From contig JAHELO010000119.1 of the NCBI GenBank assembly GCA_024644145.1, forward strand, positions 1 through 5,872: 5,872 nt of DNA, read 5' to 3'. This document shows positions 1 through 5,872 of the stretch, piece by piece. Every line of letters starts with the position of its first letter. Within the stretch, counting starts at the first letter, position 1. Source of the DNA: Christiangramia sp. (GTDB taxonomy: Bacteria > Bacteroidota > Bacteroidia > Flavobacteriales > Flavobacteriaceae). The notes beneath the pieces were generated by a model. The model worked only from the letters and a program-made list of their open reading frames with translations, was not told the origin of the DNA and did not search any database. A program made the translations under genes and the position numbers.

Positions 1-873
1 AGATGAATTCGAAGCTATGGGGGCAAATTCTCCCCTTCCGGCTGCCGTCAGGTTCTGCGCATCTATATTAGAATTTTCCCTTAGGATCTGCACGATCGAG
101 GTAGCACGTTTTGTTGAGAGATCCCAGTTATCTTTTAACTGACCACTACCGCCATAAGGCACGTTATCTGTATGTCCTTCTATCAACACTGCGATATCGG
201 GATTTTGAGCCAATACAGCTCCGAGCTGCTGAACCGCTTTTTTACCTTCAGAATTTACCGCCCAGCTTCCAGATTCGAAAAGCAGTTTATTTTCCATAGA
301 AACATACACCTTCCCATCCTTTTGCTCCACACTTAAACCTTTACCTTCAAAATTCGTAAGCGCTTTAGAGATTGCATTTTTAAGGGCATTCATCTTGGCA
401 TCCTTTGCAGCAATCACACTTTCAAGTTCATTTATTCGCTGGGACCTTAAAGCGAGATCCTTTTCCAGTTTTTCCAGCCTGTTCTTTTCCTGGATAAGCG
501 CAGCTTCTTTTTCATCTAATTGAGCAAGCAATTCCCGGTTCTGCCTTGAATTATCAGCGATGGCTGCCGAACTATTCTTTTCCAGAGCATCGTAAGAATC
601 TTCAAGGCTGGAGTAATTCTTTTGAAGGGCTTCAAGCTTCTGCATCAGTTGATTTCGCTCTGTAGTCACGGCTTCCAGGTCTGTCTTAAGACCACTTAAC
701 TGATTTTCCAGATTTTTACTGGAGGTTCTGTATTCTTCAAGATCGTCGCTCATAGAGCGGTTTTCACGCAACAGATCTGCATTTCTGCTTTCCAGTTCTC
801 CGTATTTTTTTGAAGACACACAGGAGCTTATAGATAAGACCAATGTTAAAAGAAGTAAGGCTTTAAATTTCAT
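1..873 (-). CDS. OmpA/MotB-family coiled-coil lipoprotein (3' end cut by window edge)
   Basis: Partial gene: the frame is open from the ATG at 873 to base 1, giving 291 residues, with the C-terminus outside the window. Residues 1-18 form a lipoprotein signal peptide: charged MKFK, a leucine-rich core, and a lipobox-like SISSC with Cys18 as the predicted lipidated residue. Residues about 22-165 are rich in Glu, Lys, Leu, Gln and Asn with heptad-like spacing, consistent with a long coiled coil. From about 187 an OmpA C-terminal peptidoglycan-binding domain begins, with LLFESGS (197-203), EGHTDNVPY (232-240) and DLSTKRA (251-257). Asp236 and Arg256 correspond to the conserved pair that binds diaminopimelate in this family. 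The expected role is to tether the outer membrane to the cell wall or act as a periplasmic spacer; the specific partner is unknown. It starts 9 bases after the xth stop with no visible Shine-Dalgarno, so it is probably the second gene of an xth operon. The missing part should be only the last few tens of residues of the domain. Confidence 0.9.
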   Translation of the reverse strand, partial: MKFKALLLLTLVLSISSCVSSKKYGELESRNADLLRENRSMSDDLEEYRTSSKNLENQLSGLKTDLEAVTTERNQLMQKLEALQKNYSSLEDSYDALEKNSSAAIADNSRQNRELLAQLDEKEAALIQEKNRLEKLEKDLALRSQRINELESVIAAKDAKMNALKNAISKALTNFEGKGLSVEQKDGKVYVSMENKLLFESGSWAVNSEGKKAVQQLGAVLAQNPDIAVLIEGHTDNVPYGGSGQLKDNWDLSTKRATSIVQILRENSNIDAQNLTAAGRGEFAPIASNSS

Positions 874-882
874 ATATGAATT

Positions 883-1644
883 TTATTCTATTTCTAAAAG
901 AACGGGACAATGATCACTATGGTATGCTTCAGGTAAAATAACCGCTCTTTTCATGCGATCTTTCAAAGGCTGAGCTACCAGATTATAATCTATGCGCCAT
1001 CCTTTGTTATTATTCCTAGCATTCGCCCTGTAACTCCACCACGAATATTGATCTGGCTCATCATTAAAATGGCGGAATGAATCTATAAAACCACTTTTCA
1101 TAAAGCCGTCTATCCAGGCGCGTTCCTCCGGCAAAAATCCTGAGGTATTTTTTAACCTTACCGGATCATGAATATCAATTGCTTCGTGACATATATTATA
1201 ATCCCCGCAAATAATAAGATTTGGAATCTCCACTTTCAACTGATCTATATATCGCTGGAAGTCATCCATAAATTTGAACTTATGCTCCAGCCTGTTGATA
1301 TTGGTTCCAGAAGGAAGGTATAAACTAACCACCGAGAAATCTTCAAAATCTGCCCTGATGCTTCTTCCTTCAAAATCCATATAATCAATTCCGGTTCCAT
1401 ACTGGATATTATCAGGCTCTATCTTACTAAGAATGGCCACACCACTATAGCCTTTTTTAGTAGCTGGATACCAGTAATGATAGGGGTAACCTGCATTTTC
1501 AAAAACATCAAGGTCTAATTGTTCGGGATGGGCTTTTATTTCCTGCAGGCATATCACATCTGGATTAGCCTGTTGTATCCATTCTAAAAAACCTTTCCGG
1601 ATGGCGGCTCTAATGCCGTTTACATTATAGGAGATAATGGTCAT
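883..1644 (-). CDS. xth: Exodeoxyribonuclease III (AP endonuclease, EEP family)
   Basis: A complete 253-residue cytoplasmic DNA-repair enzyme. The family cleaves DNA 5' to abasic sites and removes nucleotides 3' to 5' from duplex ends in base-excision repair, using a divalent metal. Every catalytic signature of the endonuclease/exonuclease/phosphatase fold is visible: SYNVNGIR with Asn7 near the start, CLQEIK with metal-binding Glu35, SLYLPSG with Tyr109, CGDYN with Asp148 and Asn150, WRIDY with Asp219, and the terminal YHSDHCPV with Asp244 and His245. Length is normal for the short bacterial form (E. coli ExoIII is 268 residues). The ATG at 1644 is chosen because the conserved MTIISYNVNGIR begins directly there. 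Its leader is AT-rich with no clear Shine-Dalgarno, as is usual in Bacteroidota. A promoter matching the Bacteroidota consensus lies just upstream, and the lipoprotein gene follows after 9 bases. No inactivating change is seen, so it should be active. Confidence 0.96.
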   Translation of the reverse strand: MTIISYNVNGIRAAIRKGFLEWIQQANPDVICLQEIKAHPEQLDLDVFENAGYPYHYWYPATKKGYSGVAILSKIEPDNIQYGTGIDYMDFEGRSIRADFEDFSVVSLYLPSGTNINRLEHKFKFMDDFQRYIDQLKVEIPNLIICGDYNICHEAIDIHDPVRLKNTSGFLPEERAWIDGFMKSGFIDSFRHFNDEPDQYSWWSYRANARNNNKGWRIDYNLVAQPLKDRMKRAVILPEAYHSDHCPVLLEIE

Positions 1645-1661
1645 TAAAAATCAATTTTCCC

Positions 1662-1691
1662 CAAAAATAAAGTTATCTGAAACAAATACAA
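1662..1691 (-). promoter_or_regulatory. Bacteroidota-type promoter for xth and the downstream lipoprotein gene
   Basis: On the minus strand, TTG (1689-1691) is followed by a 19-base spacer and then TATTTTTG (1662-1669). This matches the housekeeping consensus described for Bacteroidota/Flavobacterium (TTG, 17-23 bases, TAnnTTTG) at all fixed positions. Transcription would begin about 7 bases downstream, near 1655, leaving a leader of roughly 10 bases before the xth ATG at 1644. The element sits in the 74-base gap between the T9SS cargo gene and xth, which holds no other convincing signal. Because the region is AT-rich a chance match is possible, but both the spacing and the placement are right. 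Confidence 0.6.
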
Positions 1692-1718
1692 GAAGAGTAT
1701 AAAAAATGATCTTTTAGC

Positions 1719-4700
1719 TTACTGTACAATAAAGCGTTTTACCTTGCCATAATCCCTTGTACCTACCCGAAGCAGATAAACTCCTGGCGCTGCATAAGAC
1801 ATATCCAGTTCATAAACATATGCATCACCATCGTGTGAGATTTGATTTTCAATTAATTTCTGACCTAAAACATTATGTACCGTTATACGAAGAGGTTCGT
1901 TAAAACTGGTCTCCATGATAGCCCGATACTGACTGTTCTCTGCAGAGACAATTACAAGCTCGGCCTCGTTAAGAAGGAAATCTTTAATATCCAGAGTACT
2001 GTCTGTGATATTAACAGAATAGTCATGAGTAGTCCCATAAGCCATTACAGAACACGGATCGTTGAGATCACCCGAAAAACTGGTATCTCCTCCTCTAATT
2101 CTTAATAAATGCTGACCCAGTCTGGCATTGGAAGGAATGCTGAAATCATAAGAAAATGCTGTATTTACTTCGGGTATTATCTCTGACGTTATAAGCCTTT
2201 CATCATCCTCGAAGACGGCATTATCATTGAAATCTATCCACATAGAAAATTTCTCCACGTTGTCTTCAGCAAAATTAGTCTTTACAGTTACCGTATATTC
2301 GCCTACAGACCGATCAAGATCTGTACTGCCCTTTGTAAAATCTATATAGCCTGTAGTACACGGAATCCTTTCATTGAGAAAATCTCCCAGTTCAAAATAA
2401 AAGATCCCATCTCCGGCAGAACAATCAGATCCTTTAGGGATACAATCCAGGTTAGCTACTGAAGTTATTTCAGCATCATTGGTAGGGTCAAAATCATTTG
2501 AAAGCCTGGTTCTGGCTTCAATAGTATATCTACCTGACGCTGAGAGATTGGCGCGTTTATTAAAGGTATACACCCCAAATTCACCAACTGGTATCACCGG
2601 TTCATAAACCTCATTAACCACCGCGTTGTTCCCCACCTGGTAGCTCACTGGGATATCTTGCTGAGGCTCCCCACCAAAATTTTCGATGGTTATGGTAACC
2701 GTTTCATTTTCACTGAGGTTTTCAGCAGTAAATGGTGCATCTATGGAAGTAACACCCACATCCCGTGGAGGCAGATTTTTTACCTGTGCATTCATGCTGT
2801 CGTTATTAGGATTTGAATCAGCATCTAAATGCGTACTTATACTTACAGTGTAGGTTTCGCCCACCTCAGAGAAGTCTGCTGTTTGAGAGAAGGTAAAATT
2901 GGCACCGGTTTCTGGCGCGATGGTTTCTGTAAAGACTTCGGTTACCTTCGGACCTCCGTTGATACTATAACTCACTTCAAAATCTGACTGAGGGTTTAAA
3001 CCATAATTTCTTATTCGAATAGTTACCTCTTCAGAAGCAGTTAAAGTGGCGTCGCGTGGTTCTACCAGAGATACAGCCCCAACATCATTAGGCTCTGTAG
3101 CTGAAAAACTAAACACACCTACTTTATTCACCCTGTCTGTTCCTCTGAAATATTCGGAATTATGCCAAAAGGTAATACCATCTACAGGATCTATGCTTAA
3201 ATGTGCATAATCCCCATATCTCCCTTCCGGTCTTGGCTGCGGACTCTCCCCTTCTACTATGGATTCTTCATCTATAGATAAAATTCCTAAGGGATCATTT
3301 TTAAACCTCCCGGTATATCTAATTGATGGATATACGGGATCTCGGGAATCATCATTCACCACGGTGAATCCCAGGGCTATATTTCCTCTTTTATCTATCC
3401 CGATACTACCGCAAAACCTGTCACTGGCATCGGGCGCGTAGGTCCCTTCCTGATAAACCGTCCACGGCTGACCGTCCCCCTGTTGCCTTAGCTCATACCA
3501 TCTAATCCCTGCATGTTTTGCCGGAGAAGGCTCTACATCTACAACAAAATTCATTACTGCTGAATTATAGCCGTCAAACCTTCTGTATTGAGTCATATAC
3601 ATCATAGCGCCCTGTAAGGCGTCAATTTCTACGGCTCCTCCCGGCTGCGGAAGGTTTTGAAATCCACCTCCATCAAAGGTTGCTGTAAAAGGTGAAACCC
3701 CATTGGTGATCTCCTGACTTTCGGAGATCGTGGAGGCTGCGGGATTATCCCAGTTAACATTAATCAACCATAGCTTTAAATGATCCTGGTTTACACCAGC
3801 CCATTCGTCGTCCTGAAGATATATGATAGGAGCATTTCCCGGTGGCGGTAATTCTGGTCCCATCACACTAAAACCCGCTGGACTGTAAAAACCATTATTT
3901 CTTATTCCTGGAAGCGGAAAACCGAGTATGCGAACATTATCTGACCCCTGCAGCATTTTATCTCTTTCCAGAGCATATACTATTTCATTGCCCTGCGGCG
4001 AAAGTGCGTCTTTATTGGTGGTAATATAATACCCATCCCTCCATAAAGAGATCTTGGGATAATCTGGCAAGGCTTCAAGATTAAATCTATAAGTATACCA
4101 ACCGCTATTTACAGGATCGGGACCCTGAGATACAGCAAAAAGTAAGGCTGGAGGAGTAGAAGAACCATCCTTGGCACTGAATTGCATTAATATAAATCGA
4201 TCTGCAGATTCATCATAAAAGACAATTGGATCCCCATCAGTTTCATTGGTAAATGTCCCACCAATACTGGCCAGGGATGATTCAGGAATTATCACATTTC
4301 CGTTCTTATCCCAGATAGCAAATTCTGAGTTCCATGCATTTACATAATGATTCCTTCCCACGGCACCGGTAGGATCTGTAGGAGTAGACCGGGAGACCGC
4401 AGCGTCGAAGGTCAATAACGGAGATTTCACCTGCACCTCCCCTTTTTTATTTTGTAAGGCTGCATCTATAGTTTTAGGAAGACCTTTCCCGGGCACCACC
4501 TTATTAATACCTCTGTTTCTGGGATTATATAATTTCTCTTTCTTGGTAGAAGGGATCAATCTGGCTTTTGAAAGCGGTATTGATTTCAGTACACTTGCCG
4601 AATCAATAAAAGTAGGCCCAGTTATTTCATTCGTTTGCCCAAAGGAATTAAGATGAAAAACAAAGTTTAAGATAAGTAGGTAAAGGATTCTTTTCATCAT
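1719..4700 (-). CDS. Large secreted protein: propeller-like N-terminal domain, two CARDB-like repeats, GEVED domain, T9SS type A sorting domain
   Basis: A complete 993-residue exported protein of unknown specific function. Residues 1-22 are a Sec signal peptide (MMKR, hydrophobic core, cleavage probably near FGQ-TN). After a basic linker (about 45-90), residues about 90-535 form one large domain with DPTGAVG (109-115), DGDPIVFYD (155-163) and RYGDYAH followed by DP and FWHNSEY (494-517). These motifs recur in exported Bacteroidota proteins and suggest a beta-propeller-like fold (inference); I see no recognisable catalytic site. Residues about 538-640 and 645-747 are two CARDB-like beta-sandwich repeats. 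Residues about 752-897 resemble a GEVED domain: four cysteines (753, 760, 781, 883), WIDFNDN (821-827), and GTTHDY (889-894) where GEVEDY is usual. Residues about 905-993 are a T9SS type A sorting domain with VLGQKL (944-949), PGVYLLRV (972-979) and terminal KRFIVQ. The protein should cross the outer membrane by T9SS and be cell-surface attached or released; adhesion or binding of extracellular material is likely but unproven. Met2 (ATG at 4697) is an alternative start that leaves the signal peptide intact. The gene is preceded by the glyS terminator, so it needs its own promoter. Confidence 0.9.
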   Translation of the reverse strand: MMKRILYLLILNFVFHLNSFGQTNEITGPTFIDSASVLKSIPLSKARLIPSTKKEKLYNPRNRGINKVVPGKGLPKTIDAALQNKKGEVQVKSPLLTFDAAVSRSTPTDPTGAVGRNHYVNAWNSEFAIWDKNGNVIIPESSLASIGGTFTNETDGDPIVFYDESADRFILMQFSAKDGSSTPPALLFAVSQGPDPVNSGWYTYRFNLEALPDYPKISLWRDGYYITTNKDALSPQGNEIVYALERDKMLQGSDNVRILGFPLPGIRNNGFYSPAGFSVMGPELPPPGNAPIIYLQDDEWAGVNQDHLKLWLINVNWDNPAASTISESQEITNGVSPFTATFDGGGFQNLPQPGGAVEIDALQGAMMYMTQYRRFDGYNSAVMNFVVDVEPSPAKHAGIRWYELRQQGDGQPWTVYQEGTYAPDASDRFCGSIGIDKRGNIALGFTVVNDDSRDPVYPSIRYTGRFKNDPLGILSIDEESIVEGESPQPRPEGRYGDYAHLSIDPVDGITFWHNSEYFRGTDRVNKVGVFSFSATEPNDVGAVSLVEPRDATLTASEEVTIRIRNYGLNPQSDFEVSYSINGGPKVTEVFTETIAPETGANFTFSQTADFSEVGETYTVSISTHLDADSNPNNDSMNAQVKNLPPRDVGVTSIDAPFTAENLSENETVTITIENFGGEPQQDIPVSYQVGNNAVVNEVYEPVIPVGEFGVYTFNKRANLSASGRYTIEARTRLSNDFDPTNDAEITSVANLDCIPKGSDCSAGDGIFYFELGDFLNERIPCTTGYIDFTKGSTDLDRSVGEYTVTVKTNFAEDNVEKFSMWIDFNDNAVFEDDERLITSEIIPEVNTAFSYDFSIPSNARLGQHLLRIRGGDTSFSGDLNDPCSVMAYGTTHDYSVNITDSTLDIKDFLLNEAELVIVSAENSQYRAIMETSFNEPLRITVHNVLGQKLIENQISHDGDAYVYELDMSYAAPGVYLLRVGTRDYGKVKRFIVQ

Positions 4701-4752
4701 AAATGAGTATACAACAATAATTCTTTAAAAATAGGCATTAAGATAATAACAG

Positions 4753-4786
4753 AAATAAAAAAGGCAATTAATAAATCAATTGCCTT
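4753..4786 (-). terminator. Intrinsic terminator of glyS
   Basis: Read on the minus strand, AAGGCAATT (4786-4778) pairs perfectly over 9 bases with AATTGCCTT (4769-4761) across an 8-base loop. A T-rich tail follows directly (4760-4753, TTTTATTT). It lies about 27 bases after the glyS stop codon and before the T9SS cargo gene, exactly where a glyS terminator is expected. The stem is short and has only three G-C pairs, but the perfect pairing and U-rich tail support a Rho-independent terminator. On the plus strand the following bases are less U-rich, so it probably works mainly for glyS. Confidence 0.8.
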
Positions 4787-4812
4787 CTTAAATTTTTATA
4801 AAAAATCAGATT

Positions 4813-5872
4813 TTATTGTGAAAAATCTTTCATCCAGGTTTTAAAATCGGTTTCTTTTCTTATCAGCGCGTCCAGCTCGCTCACCGGCACCCTTTTTTGC
4901 TCCATACTGTCTCGAAATCTCACGGTTACAGAATTATCCTCCAGGGAATCATGATCTACGGTGATACATAGTGGAGTTCCTGCAGCATCCTGACGGCGAT
5001 ATCTACGTCCTATAGCATCTTTTTCATCATATTGCACCCGGAAGTCCCACTTGAGATCGTCTACTATCTTTTGAGCCATTTCTGGCAGCCCATCCTTTTT
5101 AACCAATGGCAGAATAGCGGCCTTGGTTGGAGCGAGTACAGCAGGTAATTTTAAAACGGTTCTGGTATTTCCATCTTCCAGCTGTTCTTCTTTTAATGAG
5201 GCAGAAAGAACAGCAAGAAACATCCTATCTAGACCAATAGAGGTTTCTATAACGTAAGGCACATAATTTTCCTTAAGTTCAGGATCATAAAAACGAAGTT
5301 TTTTACCAGAATGTTCTTCATGAGCCTTTAGATCAAAATCTGTTCTTGAGTGAATACCTTCCAGCTCCTTAAATCCGAAAGGAAAATCGAATTCTATATC
5401 TGCCGCGGCGTTGGCATAATGAGCCAGTTTCTCATGGTCATGGAAACGGTAGTTCTCTTCGCCAAGTCCCAGTGATTTGTGCCAATTCAGCCTTGTTTCT
5501 TTCCATTTCTCGTACCACTCTAATTCTTCCCCGGGACGCACAAAAAATTGCATCTCCATTTGTTCGAATTCACGCATCCTGAAAATGAACTGTCTTGCTA
5601 CAATTTCATTTCTAAAGGCTTTACCTATCTGAGCAATCCCGAAAGGGATCTTCATTCGACCTGTTTTTTGAACGTTCAGAAAGTTTACAAAAATACCCTG
5701 AGCAGTTTCAGGTCGTAAATATAGATTTGTAGCACTGTCTGCTGAAGCTCCTAATTTAGTCCCGAACATCAGGTTAAACTGTCTAACTTCAGTCCAATTC
5801 TTGGAACCCGTTTCAGGATCGGCGATTTCCAGTTCTTCTATCAAGGATTTTACATCTGCCAGGTCCTCATTT
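4813..5872 (-). CDS. glyS: Glycine--tRNA ligase, single-chain (alpha-dimer) class II type, N-terminus cut by window edge
   Basis: Partial gene: the frame stays open to the right edge, showing the last 352 residues; roughly the first 150-160 residues of a typical 510-residue Bacteroidota enzyme are missing. The enzyme charges tRNA-Gly with glycine using ATP in the cytoplasm and is normally essential. Counting from the first visible complete codon, the family signature RPETAQGIF is at 53-61, motif 2 (KAFRNE, then the conserved run through EQMEMQFF) at about 84-109, and motif 3 (ETSIGLDR) at about 209-216. A C-terminal anticodon-binding domain spans about 242-339, with IGRRYRRQD, AGTPLCITVD and VTVRFRDSMEQ. 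This is the eukaryote-like homodimeric GlyRS, not the separate alpha/beta-subunit form of E. coli. Class II motif 1 lies mostly outside the window. A TTG at 5844 is not the start, because conserved-looking sequence (NEDLADVKS) continues upstream in frame. Transcription ends at the hairpin about 27 bases past the stop. Confidence 0.96.
   Translation of the reverse strand, partial: NEDLADVKSLIEELEIADPETGSKNWTEVRQFNLMFGTKLGASADSATNLYLRPETAQGIFVNFLNVQKTGRMKIPFGIAQIGKAFRNEIVARQFIFRMREFEQMEMQFFVRPGEELEWYEKWKETRLNWHKSLGLGEENYRFHDHEKLAHYANAAADIEFDFPFGFKELEGIHSRTDFDLKAHEEHSGKKLRFYDPELKENYVPYVIETSIGLDRMFLAVLSASLKEEQLEDGNTRTVLKLPAVLAPTKAAILPLVKKDGLPEMAQKIVDDLKWDFRVQYDEKDAIGRRYRRQDAAGTPLCITVDHDSLEDNSVTVRFRDSMEQKRVPVSELDALIRKETDFKTWMKDFSQ

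Noticed and set aside
111..299. Plus-strand open frame of 62 codons
   Set aside because: It lies opposite the OmpA-type lipoprotein gene, whose frame and conserved motifs are clear; the plus-strand product has no recognisable features.
1699..1718. AAAAGATCATTTTTT on the minus strand as a terminator for the T9SS cargo gene
   Set aside because: It could form only a stem of about four A-U pairs, too weak for an intrinsic terminator.
1875..2105. Plus-strand open frame of 76 codons
   Set aside because: It is antisense to the GEVED/T9SS sorting region of the cargo gene and has no recognisable motif.
3259..3441. Plus-strand open frame of 60 codons
   Set aside because: It is antisense to the conserved RYGDYAH-containing part of the cargo gene and is best explained as a shadow frame.
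4712..4719. TATTGTTG on the minus strand as a -7 promoter element for the T9SS cargo gene
   Set aside because: It has one mismatch to TAnnTTTG, no TTG at the right distance upstream, and would leave a leader of only about 5 bases. The gene must have a promoter, but this match is too weak to annotate.
5842..5844. TTG at 5844 as the start of a 343-residue glycyl-tRNA synthetase
   Set aside because: The frame stays open upstream to the window edge and the upstream residues read as ordinary GlyRS sequence; the family is about 510 residues, so the true start lies outside the window.

Overview
The window carries four protein-coding genes, all on the minus strand. Reading in the direction of transcription (right to left) they are: a single-chain glycyl-tRNA synthetase (glyS, N-terminus beyond the right edge); a 993-residue secreted multidomain protein with a type IX secretion (T9SS) C-terminal sorting domain; exodeoxyribonuclease III (xth); and an OmpA/MotB-type lipoprotein with a long coiled coil (C-terminus beyond the left edge). 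I see no RNA genes, mobile elements, CRISPR arrays or long DNA repeats. No gene-free stretch exceeds 112 bases.

The sequence points to a Bacteroidota member, most likely a marine-type Flavobacteriaceae (inference). The reasons are the T9SS type A sorting domain, CARDB plus GEVED modules in an exported protein, a promoter of the Bacteroidota form (TTG, 19 bases, TAnnTTTG) in front of xth, AT-rich leaders without clear Shine-Dalgarno sequences, and the eukaryote-like (alpha-dimer) form of glycyl-tRNA synthetase. The genus cannot be fixed from this window.

Layout: glyS (4813 to the right edge) ends in a compact intrinsic terminator at about 4753-4786, so it is separated transcriptionally from the T9SS cargo gene (1719-4700). 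The 74-base gap 1645-1718 has no convincing terminator but holds a good promoter for xth (883-1644). The lipoprotein gene (1-873) follows xth after only 9 bases and is probably co-transcribed with it.

The genes do not form an obvious pathway: translation (GlyRS), DNA base-excision repair (ExoIII), and two envelope or surface products. I found no convincing new multi-gene system. The item most worth a second look is the 993-residue surface protein, whose large N-terminal domain (about residues 90-535) I recognise only as a propeller-like exported-protein module without an assignable activity.
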